Shown one piece after another: positions 16,976-24,704 of a stretch of 46,388 nucleotides of DNA. The translations under genes were made by a program, and so were the position numbers. This DNA comes from Actinomycetes bacterium (lineage in GTDB: Bacteria; Actinomycetota; Acidimicrobiia; Acidimicrobiales; Palsa-688): assembly GCA_021787035.1 (NCBI GenBank), contig JAJYMM010000069.1:1-46388 (forward strand), written 5' to 3'. Below the pieces are notes generated by a model. That model was not told where the DNA came from, did no database searches, and saw nothing but the letters and a program-made list of their open reading frames with translations. The stretch's first letter is position 1, and each line of letters starts with the position of its first letter.

Positions 16976-18376
16976 GTGCGGATCTTGATCTCTGGCGGTA
17001 CCGTCGTGAGCGCGACCGGTACTCAAGCTGCCGACGTGCTGGTGGAAGACGAACGCGTGCTGGCGCTCGCCCAGCCGGGCTCCGAGGCGGCCAGGAGGTT
17101 TTCAGAAGGAGCGCGCCAAATAGACGCAAGCGGCAAGTTCGTCGTGCCGGGTGCCGTCGACGTGCATACCCATATGGAGCTGCCCTTCGGGGGGACCCAT
17201 GCCTCCGACTCCTTCGAGACCGGGACGCAAGCCGCCGCTTGGGGCGGGACTACCACGATCGTCGATTTTGCCGTGCAGAAAAAGGGCCAGGCGCTGCGTG
17301 AGGGCCTTGACGCGTGGCACAAGAGGGCCGAGGGGAATTGCGCTGTCGACTACGGGTTCCACATGATCGTCTCGGACGTGAACGACCAGTCCATGAAGGA
17401 GATGGGCGCCCTGGTCGACGAGGGGGTTTCGAGCTTCAAGCTTTTTATGGCTTACCCGGGGGTCTTTTACTCGACCGATGGCGAAATATTGAGGGCGATG
17501 CAAGAGGCGCGCAACTCCGGGGCGACGATCATGATGCACGCTGAAAACGGGATCGCTATCGACCTCCTCGTCGCTCAAGCACTGGCACGAGGTGAGACGA
17601 CTCCGCGTTTTCACGGTTTGACGCGCCCCGACAGGCTCGAGGCAGAAGCAACGGCGCGCGCCATCGCCCTCGCAGAAGTTGCCGGTGCACCGGTTTACAT
17701 CGTGCACCTGTCCACGACTGGGGCCTTGGAAGCGGTCGGGGAAGCAAGGGCCGCCGGCCACAATGCGTTTGCCGAAACCTGCCCCCAGTACTTGTTCCTG
17801 ACTTCGGACGACCTTGCCCGTCCTGGCTTCGAGGGCGCCAAGTACGTGTGCTCGCCCCCGCTCCGGGCGAAAGAACATCAGGCAAGATTGTGGCGAGGTT
17901 TGCGAAATGACGACCTTTCAGTGGTCTCTACCGACCACTGCCCATTTTGCTTCAAGGAGCAAAAGGAGCTGGGGAGGGAAGATTTTTCGAAGATCCCCAA
18001 TGGCGTGCCAGGCGTCGAGCACAGGTTGGACCTTACCTACCAAGGGGTGCTGGCCGGCCAACTGTCCCTCCCGCGCTGGGTCGAGGTCAACTCGACCACG
18101 CCGGCCCGGATGTTTGGCCTCTACCCCAAAAAGGGAGTGCTGGCACCGGGTTCTGACGCCGACGTCGTCGTCTATGACCCGACGGCCCGCCAGACCATAT
18201 CGGTGATGACGCACCACATGAACGTCGATTACTCGGCCTACGAAGGCATGGCCCTCACCGGGAGGGTCGCCACGGTGCTCAGCCGGGGACGGGTCATCGT
18301 GGAAGACGGGCACTTTAGGGGGGAGAAGGGCCACGGGCGCTACCTCTCGCGGGGCAAGAACGGCTATCTCCAGTGA
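16976..18376 (+). CDS. hydA: Dihydropyrimidinase (hydantoinase family)
   Basis: The enzyme hydrolyses 5,6-dihydrouracil or dihydrothymine to N-carbamoyl-beta-amino acids, step two of reductive pyrimidine breakdown. All binuclear-centre ligands are present: His64 and His66 (VDVHTHME), Lys155 to be carboxylated (SSFKLFMAYPG), His188 (MMHAENG), His244 (YIVHLSTTGA) and Asp320 (VSTDHCPF). The 466 aa length is normal. The start GTG 16976 follows a duplicated ribosome site. The C-terminal part has the usual beta-sandwich return. The context with nucleoside phosphorylases and a putative reductase favours true dihydropyrimidine substrates over hydantoins. Confidence 0.92.
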   Translation: MRILISGGTVVSATGTQAADVLVEDERVLALAQPGSEAARRFSEGARQIDASGKFVVPGAVDVHTHMELPFGGTHASDSFETGTQAAAWGGTTTIVDFAVQKKGQALREGLDAWHKRAEGNCAVDYGFHMIVSDVNDQSMKEMGALVDEGVSSFKLFMAYPGVFYSTDGEILRAMQEARNSGATIMMHAENGIAIDLLVAQALARGETTPRFHGLTRPDRLEAEATARAIALAEVAGAPVYIVHLSTTGALEAVGEARAAGHNAFAETCPQYLFLTSDDLARPGFEGAKYVCSPPLRAKEHQARLWRGLRNDDLSVVSTDHCPFCFKEQKELGREDFSKIPNGVPGVEHRLDLTYQGVLAGQLSLPRWVEVNSTTPARMFGLYPKKGVLAPGSDADVVVYDPTARQTISVMTHHMNVDYSAYEGMALTGRVATVLSRGRVIVEDGHFRGEKGHGRYLSRGKNGYLQ

Positions 18377-19380
18377 ACTTCGGCGTTGTCCTCCAAACTG
18401 ACCCACCCGCCAGGCACGTCGTCGGCCTCGCCCAGCAGGCGGACTCGCTCGGGTTCAGTCACGTGTGGACCTTCGATTCGCCCGTGCTATGGCAAGAGCC
18501 TTATGTGATCCATTCGCAAATCCTCGCGAGCACGCGCTCGGTCGTGGTCGGCCCGATGGTGACCAACCCGCTCACGCGCTCCTGGGAGGTGACGGCGTCC
18601 ACGTTCGCCACGCTCAACGAGATGTACGGCAACCGCACGGTTTGCGGGATCGGCAGAGGTGACTCCGCCGTGCGCGTCCCGGGCGGGAAACCGGCCAGCC
18701 TTGCGACGTTGGGCGAGGCAGTCCGGGCCATAAAGGACCTCGCCGAAGGCCGGACGGCCCTTATCGGTGATTCGGAGGTCCACTTGGCCTGGGTTCAAGA
18801 TGGGCACTTGGACGTCATGATGGCCGCGTATGGCCCCCGTGCCCTGGAGGTGGCGGGCCAGCGTGCCGACGGTCTCATATTGCAGGTGGGTGACCCCTAT
18901 ATCGTCGAGTGGGCGGCCGGTGTCGCTCGCAGGGCGGCCGAAAGGGCTGGCCGTGACCCGGCCGCGTTCAGGGTTTGTGTAGCGGCGCCGGCGTACGTGG
19001 GCGACGACCTGGCATCCCAGCGAGAGCAGCTGCGCTGGTTCGGGGGGATGGTCGGCAACCACGTCGCGGAGATCGTGGAGCGTTATGGCGCCTCCTCCGG
19101 GGCCGTTCCCGAGGCGCTCACCTCCTACATTGCCGGCCGCAAGGGTTACGACTACCGCCACCACGGCAAGCCCGGCAACCCGACGACAGCTTTCGTGCCA
19201 GATGAGGTCGTCGACCGCTTTTGCGTCCTCGGTCCGCCCGAGGCCCACCTTCGGCGCCTCCGCGAGCTAGAGGCCCTCGGGGTCGACCAGTTCGCTATCT
19301 ACCTGATGCACGATAACCAAGAGGGCACGCTCCGCGCCTACGCCACGGAGGTCCTCCCGGCCTTCGCGAGCTACGCCTAG
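18373..19380 (+). CDS. LLM-class F420-dependent oxidoreductase
   Basis: A luciferase-like TIM-barrel oxidoreductase, 335 aa, beginning [20 protein letters not shown] with the following [14 protein letters not shown]. The central [19 protein letters not shown] resembles cofactor-binding segments of F420-using members, though FMN cannot be excluded. The GTG start overlaps the hydA stop (GTGA), a strong sign of co-expression. In actinobacteria this subtype is commonly found beside dihydropyrimidinase, to my knowledge. No dihydropyrimidine dehydrogenase is encoded in the window, so a role in reducing uracil or thymine is an attractive inference. Not tested by anything in the sequence. Confidence 0.8.
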   Translation: MNFGVVLQTDPPARHVVGLAQQADSLGFSHVWTFDSPVLWQEPYVIHSQILASTRSVVVGPMVTNPLTRSWEVTASTFATLNEMYGNRTVCGIGRGDSAVRVPGGKPASLATLGEAVRAIKDLAEGRTALIGDSEVHLAWVQDGHLDVMMAAYGPRALEVAGQRADGLILQVGDPYIVEWAAGVARRAAERAGRDPAAFRVCVAAPAYVGDDLASQREQLRWFGGMVGNHVAEIVERYGASSGAVPEALTSYIAGRKGYDYRHHGKPGNPTTAFVPDEVVDRFCVLGPPEAHLRRLRELEALGVDQFAIYLMHDNQEGTLRAYATEVLPAFASYA

Positions 19381-19402
19381 GCTTGCGGTTAGCCTCTCGG
19401 AC

Positions 19403-20308
19403 ATGGTCGCCAACCTCGTTGACGCACCCTTTGCAGTCGCCGAGAAGGCCGCCAAGTACCTGCTGCGGGCCCTTCGGGCTGATCCTCAGATAGCAATAGT
19501 CCTCGGCTCTGGGTGGGGCCTGGCGGCAGACGAGCTCGCCACGCAAGAGGTAGAGATCTCGGTCGGCATCCTGCCTGGGTTCGTCGCGCCAGGGGTCGGC
19601 GGCCACGAGGGCAGGGTGCGCCTTGTGAAGGCGGGCGGCCGCGAGGTGCTCGTGCTGCTCGGCCGGTCGCACCTCTACGAAGGGCGAAGCGCCGCGGAAG
19701 TCGTGCACCCAGTTAGGACGGCCGTGATCGCGGGTGCCCGCACTGTAGTGCTCACAAACGCCGCCGGGAGCCTGCGCGCCGACTTGCGCATCGGGCAAGT
19801 CGCCCTGCTCCGGGACCACATCAACTTGACGGGAGCGTCCCCACTTTCGGGGGCCGCGCCGCCGGCCCCCTATGGCTCGCGCTTCGTCGATCTCACCGAC
19901 CTTTACTCGGCGCGCCTCCGCGCGCTGGCAAGGACGGTAGACCCGGACCTTCCCGAAGGCGTTTACGCGGCCCTCCCTGGGCCGCACTACGAAACGCCGG
20001 CAGAGATCGCGATGTTGCGCGCTGGTGGGGCAGATCTCGTCGGCATGTCCACTGTTTTGGAGGCGATCGCAGCGCGCCATCTCGGTGCGCAAGTGCTCGG
20101 CCTGTCGCTCGTCACCAACCTTGCCGCTGGGATGACCGGTGCCGGGATGGCCGGTGCCGGGATGACCGGTGCCGGGATGACCGGTGCCGGGATGACTGGC
20201 TCCGGCGTCTCGGCGGCACCCGTCGACCACGCCGAGGTGCTCGCCACCGGTGCTGCTGGCGCCCCCCGGCTCGGTCACTTGCTCTCGGCACTACTGCCGT
20301 TGCTATGA
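19403..20308 (+). CDS. Purine nucleoside phosphorylase with repeat insertion
   Basis: The trimeric-type PNP cleaves inosine, guanosine and deoxy forms to base and (deoxy)ribose-1-phosphate. Family motifs: VLGSGWG (phosphate loop, with Trp where Leu is common), [36 protein letters not shown] and [14 protein letters not shown]. After [10 protein letters not shown] comes a block of five GMTGA-like pentads before DHAEVL, the base-binding end. Many bacterial PNPs have a single AAGMTG or AAGITG there, so the block looks like an expansion of that native motif. Length 301 aa versus about 270. ATG 19403; the stop overlaps the next ATG. Confidence 0.9.
   Translation: MVANLVDAPFAVAEKAAKYLLRALRADPQIAIVLGSGWGLAADELATQEVEISVGILPGFVAPGVGGHEGRVRLVKAGGREVLVLLGRSHLYEGRSAAEVVHPVRTAVIAGARTVVLTNAAGSLRADLRIGQVALLRDHINLTGASPLSGAAPPAPYGSRFVDLTDLYSARLRALARTVDPDLPEGVYAALPGPHYETPAEIAMLRAGGADLVGMSTVLEAIAARHLGAQVLGLSLVTNLAAGMTGAGMAGAGMTGAGMTGAGMTGSGVSAAPVDHAEVLATGAAGAPRLGHLLSALLPLL
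20131..20205 (+). repeat. 15-bp tandem repeat inside the PNP gene
   Basis: Five 15-base units of the form GATGACCGGTGCCGG, two of them changed by one to three bases. They keep the reading frame and encode MTGAG-type pentads just before the conserved DHAEVL segment. Confidence 0.95.
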
Positions 20309-22179
20309 GGGTGCCCGCTGCCGGGCCAGGCTCGGCCCCAGCCGGGAGCTTGCCTGCAGAGCTTGTCACACGGGTTGACGCGTGGCTCGCCCACGACCCC
20401 GACCCTGGCACGAGGGCCGAGCTCTTGGAGCTCCTCGGGCGAGGTGACGAGGCGTCGCTTCGCGAGCGTTTCGATCACCCGCTCAACTTTGGGACTGCCG
20501 GCATGCGAGGCCCGCTCGGGGCTGGCCCCGGGCGCTTCAACCAGGCGGTGGTCCGGCGCGCGACGGCCGGGCTGGCGAGCTACTTGGGAGGACCTACCCC
20601 TACCACTAGTAGTGGCGCCGGCAGTATTGGCGCCGGCAGTATTGGCGCCGGCAGTAGTGGCGCCGGGTCGTTTGGGAGCGGCGCCGGGTCGTTGCCGGTG
20701 GCGTGGGCCAGGGCTGGGGAGGGGCTGGCCGGCCACCCCGGTCCGGTAGTCGTGGGCCACGACGCCCGGCACGGGTCACAGCAGTTTGCCGAGGACGCGG
20801 CACGCGTGCTCGCCGCCGCTGGCCTCCGGGCGCTCCATTTCGAGAGCGCTCTGCCGACACCGGTCCTCGCTTTCGCGGTCCGCCACTTCGCCGCCGCAGC
20901 CGGGGTTATGGTGACGGCTAGCCACAACCCTGCGCCCGATAACGGCTACAAGGTGTACCTGGCCGACGGGGCCCAGATTTTCCCGCCCCACGACGCTCGG
21001 GTAGCGGCGGCGGCGGAAAAGGCCATCTTGCCCCCCGTCGATGCCCTCTCCGGCCAGAGCGGGGACCGTGTGGTCGCTGTCGACGAGGCCGAGGTGCTCG
21101 CGGCCTACCGTCGTAGCGTCATCGCCCTGCTGGAGCCTTCTGGGCCACGCCGGCTGAGGAGCGTGTACAGCCCGCTGCACGGCGTCGGGGGGGCCGTCCT
21201 GCCTGGGTTGATGGAGGAGGCCGGTTTCGAGCCGCCACAACCCGTGGGTGCTCAGGCGAGGCCCGACCCGGACTTCCCGACGACCCCTTTCCCCAATCCC
21301 GAAGAACCTGGCGTCATGGACCTCGCGCTGGCCCGGGCCGAGAGCGCCAAGGCAGACGTGGTCCTCGTGAACGACCCCGACGCTGACCGCTTGGCCGTGG
21401 CCCTGCCCGTCGCGAGAGGCGGCTTCCGAGTGCTCACGGGCGACGAGCTCGGGGTTCTTATCGCCGCTCACCTGCTGGCGAGGAGCTCCGGCAGCGACCG
21501 GCTGGTAGCGGCGACGGTGGTTTCCTCTACGATGCTCTCCGACATGGCGCACCAGGCCGGCGTGGAGTACGTGGAGACGCTGACCGGTTTCAAGTGGCTT
21601 GCCCGGGCGGCGCGGCTCCGGCCGGGGCACCGCCTGATTTTCGCCTACGAAGAGGCCCTCGGTTACGCCGCCAGCGAGGCGGTGGCCGACAAGGACGGCA
21701 TGTCGGCTGCGCTCGTTGTCGCCGAAATGGCGGCCTTGGCGAAGGAGGAGGGGCGTTCGCTCTTGGAACGGCTCGACGGTTTGGAAGCAGATCTCGGCGT
21801 TCACTCGAGCGCCCAGTGGTCCTGGCGGCTGGAAGGATCGGCCGCAGGTGGGGTCATTCGTGGGTTGATGGCGCGATGGCGTTCCTCGCCCCCCGAACGG
21901 CTCGGGAGTTGCGCCGTGGCTTCGGTGCGCGACCTGGCCAACGGCGAGGCTGAGCTGCCGCCCTCGGACGTGCTCGTGCTGGAGCTCGCCAACGGGGGAC
22001 GGGTGGTTTTGCGCCCGAGCGGCACCGAGCCCAAGTTGAAGGTCTATTTCGAAGCGACCACCGGACCGTGTGACCAGGGTGGCCTGGTCGAAGCCCGGCG
22101 GTGGGCGCGCCGGCAGCTGGGCGAGCTGCGCAGCGCCGTCGTAGCCCTTGTCACCAGCTACCAGGGGGCGCTTTCGTGA
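20305..22179 (+). CDS. Phosphohexomutase, PGM2-like (probable phosphopentomutase)
   Basis: Alpha-D-phosphohexomutase superfamily, 624 aa. Landmarks are [13 protein letters not shown] near residue 62, the phosphoserine loop [15 protein letters not shown], the Mg loop [10 protein letters not shown], the sugar loop FAYEEALGY and the phosphate loop [14 protein letters not shown]. The GTAGMRG and long form resemble PGM2, whose studied members act as phosphopentomutases. The neighbouring phosphorylases make (deoxy)ribose-1-phosphate and deoC needs deoxyribose-5-phosphate, yet no DeoB is present, so phosphopentomutase activity is inferred. A GAGSI-type pentad insertion lies at about residues 103-125. 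ATG 20305 overlaps the PNP stop; the stop overlaps psuG. Confidence 0.88.
   Translation: MRVPAAGPGSAPAGSLPAELVTRVDAWLAHDPDPGTRAELLELLGRGDEASLRERFDHPLNFGTAGMRGPLGAGPGRFNQAVVRRATAGLASYLGGPTPTTSSGAGSIGAGSIGAGSSGAGSFGSGAGSLPVAWARAGEGLAGHPGPVVVGHDARHGSQQFAEDAARVLAAAGLRALHFESALPTPVLAFAVRHFAAAAGVMVTASHNPAPDNGYKVYLADGAQIFPPHDARVAAAAEKAILPPVDALSGQSGDRVVAVDEAEVLAAYRRSVIALLEPSGPRRLRSVYSPLHGVGGAVLPGLMEEAGFEPPQPVGAQARPDPDFPTTPFPNPEEPGVMDLALARAESAKADVVLVNDPDADRLAVALPVARGGFRVLTGDELGVLIAAHLLARSSGSDRLVAATVVSSTMLSDMAHQAGVEYVETLTGFKWLARAARLRPGHRLIFAYEEALGYAASEAVADKDGMSAALVVAEMAALAKEEGRSLLERLDGLEADLGVHSSAQWSWRLEGSAAGGVIRGLMARWRSSPPERLGSCAVASVRDLANGEAELPPSDVLVLELANGGRVVLRPSGTEPKLKVYFEATTGPCDQGGLVEARRWARRQLGELRSAVVALVTSYQGALS
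20614..20673 (+). repeat. 15-bp tandem repeat inside the sugar mutase gene
   Basis: Four in-frame 15-base units beginning GGCGCCGG. The first two are identical GGCGCCGGCAGTATT copies; the third and fourth have diverged. They encode [15 protein letters not shown] pentads in a surface insertion between FGTAGMRG and the phosphoserine loop. Confidence 0.9.
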
Positions 22180-23096
22180 CTGGAACGCTCCGCCTGTCCG
22201 AAGAGGTCGACCAGGCGCTCAGGCAGCGCCGGCCGGTCGTTGCCTTGGAGTCCACGATCATCGCTCAGGGCTTGCCGAGGCCGCGGAACCTGGAGGTGGC
22301 CAACGAGCTCGAGGAGATGGTGCGCGAGCAGGGCGCTTGCCCGGCCACGATTGCCGTACTGGACGGTAGGGCATGCGTTGGGCTCGACGCGGCGGAAGTG
22401 GCCAGGGTGGCGCAAGACCCTTCCCTCCGTAAGCTCGGGCGGCGCGATCTCCCCGTTGCCCTGGCGCTCGGGGCGAGCGGAGCGACGACGGTGTCGGCGA
22501 CCGTCTGGCTCGCCGCTGCGGCTGGCATCCGGGTGATGGGCACGGGCGGGATCGGGGGAGTGCACAGGGGTTACTCGGAGACCTTGGATGAGTCAGCCGA
22601 CCTCCAAGTCCTGAGCACGACCCGAGTTGCCGTCGTGTCGGCTGGCGTGAAGTCGATACTGGACGTGCCGGCAACCCTCGAGCGCCTGGAGAGCCTCTCG
22701 GTAAGCGTCGTCGGCTACCAGACGGAGCAATTCCCCGGTTTCTACCTGCACAGTTCGGGCCAGCGCGTCGATTGGACGGTCAGCACGCCGGCGGAGGTCG
22801 CGGCAGTCATGCGCCGCCAGGATGAGCTCGGCATCACATCGGCGCTCCTCGTGGCGAACCCCGTCCCAGAAGGCGAGCAGCTCGACCCCGAGACCCATGA
22901 CCGGGCCATGGCGGGCGCCCTGGCCAGCGCGGAGAGCGAAGGCGTGAGCGGACAGCGCCTGACGCCTCACTTGCTCTCGTCGCTCGTCCGGGCGACCGGG
23001 GGTGCTTCCCTCGAGGCCAACCTCGCCGCCGTCCGGGGCAACGTCCGGCTCGCGGCAGAGATCGCCGTCGCCTTTTCGGCGGTCGCCGAGGGCTAA
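22176..23096 (+). CDS. psuG: Pseudouridine-5'-phosphate glycosidase
   Basis: The enzyme reversibly cleaves the C-C glycosidic bond of pseudouridine 5'-phosphate to uracil and ribose-5-phosphate with a divalent metal. The family core is plain: PVVALESTIIAQGLPRPRNL, PATIAVLDGRACVGL, KLGRRDLP, and ATTVSATVWLAAAAGIRVMG followed by TGGIGGVHRG. GTG 22176 overlaps the mutase stop and gives 306 aa, the normal length. Frames extending further upstream run inside the mutase gene and are rejected. Its uracil could go to upp or to the reductive route. The usual partner kinase PsuK is not in the window. Confidence 0.93.
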   Translation: MTGTLRLSEEVDQALRQRRPVVALESTIIAQGLPRPRNLEVANELEEMVREQGACPATIAVLDGRACVGLDAAEVARVAQDPSLRKLGRRDLPVALALGASGATTVSATVWLAAAAGIRVMGTGGIGGVHRGYSETLDESADLQVLSTTRVAVVSAGVKSILDVPATLERLESLSVSVVGYQTEQFPGFYLHSSGQRVDWTVSTPAEVAAVMRRQDELGITSALLVANPVPEGEQLDPETHDRAMAGALASAESEGVSGQRLTPHLLSSLVRATGGASLEANLAAVRGNVRLAAEIAVAFSAVAEG

Positions 23097-23116
23097 GAGC
23101 GAGCCGAGGGCCAGCG

Positions 23117-23142
23117 GGCGCCCCGTTGCGTTATGGGGTGCC
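23117..23142. terminator. Stem-loop between convergent psuG and upp
   Basis: GGCGCCCC at 23117-23124 can pair with GGGGTGCC at 23135-23142 (one G-T pair) around a short loop that includes the upp stop codon. It lies exactly where two convergent operons meet. There is no T-run on either strand, so intrinsic termination is uncertain. Confidence 0.3.
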
Positions 23143-23751
23143 GAAAAGCCTGTCCCCGAAGTCCCCGAGCCCGGGGATTATGTAGGCATGTTCGTCGAGT
23201 CCTTCGTCGACGGAGACCGTGAAAATGTTGACACTCGGGTGCAGGCGTTGGAGCTTGGCGATGCCCTCGGGTGCCGACACGACAGAGAGCAGCGTCACGC
23301 TCTCGGCGCCCGCTTTTTCGAGGGCGCTGCAGGCAGCCGCCGCCGAGCCGCCCGTTGCGAGCATGGGGTCGAGGAGGAGGGCAGCCCGCCCCTCCAAGGC
23401 GGGGAGCTTGGAGTAGTACATCGAGGGCTCGAAGGTGGCGTGGTCACGTTCTAACCCCACGTAGCCCACCGTGACATCGGGGAACAGCTCGGTGACGGCT
23501 TCGAGCATGCTCAGCCCTGCCCGGAGGACCGGGACAGCCACAAGAGGTTGCGCGATGCGGGCCCCCGTCGTCTTTGCGAGGGGGGTCTCGACCTCGATCT
23601 GGACGAGGGGGACACGCCGGGTCGCTTCCATGCAAAGAAGGAGGGCGAGCCGCTTGGCGAGGAGGCGAAAGAGCGGCGGGGGTGTGCTGCGATCGCGGAG
23701 CGATGCCAGCAGGGACTTCGCGAGCGGATGGTCCACGACGTTTACGCCCAA
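23131..23751 (-). CDS. upp: Uracil phosphoribosyltransferase
   Basis: The enzyme makes UMP from uracil and PRPP, saving the base released by the phosphorylases or PsuG. The PRPP loop LLLDPMLATGGSAAAA and the uracil-binding end YIIPGLGDFGDRLFG are conserved, as is VPVLRAGLSMLEAV. TTG at 23751 is chosen because GGAGG (23758-23762) precedes it by 6 bases and the resulting 206 aa matches the family (about 208). Longer in-frame starts to 23856 would add 35 atypical residues. It is the last gene of a - strand operon with deoC and the aldehyde dehydrogenases, 83 bases after the previous stop. Confidence 0.93.
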   Translation of the reverse strand: MGVNVVDHPLAKSLLASLRDRSTPPPLFRLLAKRLALLLCMEATRRVPLVQIEVETPLAKTTGARIAQPLVAVPVLRAGLSMLEAVTELFPDVTVGYVGLERDHATFEPSMYYSKLPALEGRAALLLDPMLATGGSAAAACSALEKAGAESVTLLSVVSAPEGIAKLQRLHPSVNIFTVSVDEGLDEHAYIIPGLGDFGDRLFGTP

Positions 23752-23834
23752 CCTGCTCCTCCTCTCTCCGCCCTGGCTCTCCCAGGGCTCTTTGGCCCGA
23801 CCCGCCCGATAGTAGCCAGGCCCTGTCGTTGGCT

Positions 23835-24704
23835 TCAGAGGCCCATCGGGTGCCACACGGTCTTGGTCTCTAGGAAGTGAAGCATCCGTTCGGGCCCAGG
23901 TTGCGCGGCCCAGTCCGGCTCCGGCTTGCGCCGGCGAAGTACCCGCTTGACGTTGCCGGCAGCGGCCACCTCGAGGTCGACCTCCAGGGCTTCGGGGGCG
24001 CCCGCCAGGTCCAAAGCTTCGACGTCGCGGTGCGCGGCGAGCACGGGGGCCAGTTCGGCCGTGCGCCCGGTCAGGATGTTGACAACGCCCCCGGGCAGGT
24101 CGGACGTCGCGAGCACTTCTGCCAGCTCGACCGCCGGGGTCGGGCGGGCCTCGCTTGCGACCACAACAGCTGCGTTGCCGCTCACGATCACGGGGGCCAG
24201 GACGCTCACGAGGCCGACCAGCGAGGAGCTCTCTGGGGCAAGGATCCCGACGACCCCAGTTGGCTCAGGGATGGAGAAGTTGAAATACGGCCCGGCGACG
24301 GGGTTTGTCCCGCCAGCCACCTGGGCCAGCTTGTCGGACCAGCCGGCGTACCAGACCATGCGGTCCACGGCGGTGTCCACGCCGGACGCGGCGTCACCTG
24401 AGCCCACTCCCTCGGCAGCAGCGACGGCCAGAGCGAGCTGGCCTCGCCTCCCCTCCATCATTTCTGCAGCCCTGTAGAGGACTTGCCCGCGCAGGTACGC
24501 CGTGGCCTTCGCCCACGCCGGCTGGGCTTTTCGCGCAGCCACTACCGCGTCGCGCAGGTCTTTCCTTGAGCCAAGCGCGACGTTGGCCAAGAACTCGCCT
24601 CCGGCACCCTTCACCTCGTAGGAGCGCCCTGATTCCGAGCGGGGGAACGCACCTCCTATATAGAGCTTGTAGGTCTTGCGGACGCCGAGGCGGCCCTCAG
24701 CCAT
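23835..24704 (-). CDS. Aldehyde dehydrogenase-like protein lacking the catalytic half
   Basis: At 289 aa this resembles only the N-terminal cofactor-binding part of aldehyde dehydrogenases (about 480-500 aa). Visible pieces are KLYIGGAFPRSESGRSY, a helical region with AEMMEGRRGQLALA, TGVVGILAPESSSLVGLVSV, and LPGGVVNILTGRTAEL. The catalytic Glu and Cys segments (ELGG, GxxC) are absent. The last 60 residues do not match the family pattern as far as can be seen. The ATG at 24704 overlaps the end of the full-length enzyme gene by 8 bases, so the two are co-translated. The family resemblance is clear. The function is unknown; a structural or regulatory partner of the upstream enzyme is possible. 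Confidence 0.82.
   Translation of the reverse strand: MAEGRLGVRKTYKLYIGGAFPRSESGRSYEVKGAGGEFLANVALGSRKDLRDAVVAARKAQPAWAKATAYLRGQVLYRAAEMMEGRRGQLALAVAAAEGVGSGDAASGVDTAVDRMVWYAGWSDKLAQVAGGTNPVAGPYFNFSIPEPTGVVGILAPESSSLVGLVSVLAPVIVSGNAAVVVASEARPTPAVELAEVLATSDLPGGVVNILTGRTAELAPVLAAHRDVEALDLAGAPEALEVDLEVAAAGNVKRVLRRRKPEPDWAAQPGPERMLHFLETKTVWHPMGL

Noticed and set aside
23752..23834. Frameshifted catalytic half of the short aldehyde dehydrogenase
   Set aside because: The 83 bases after its stop are too short and encode no GxxC or ELGG motif in any frame; upp begins directly after.
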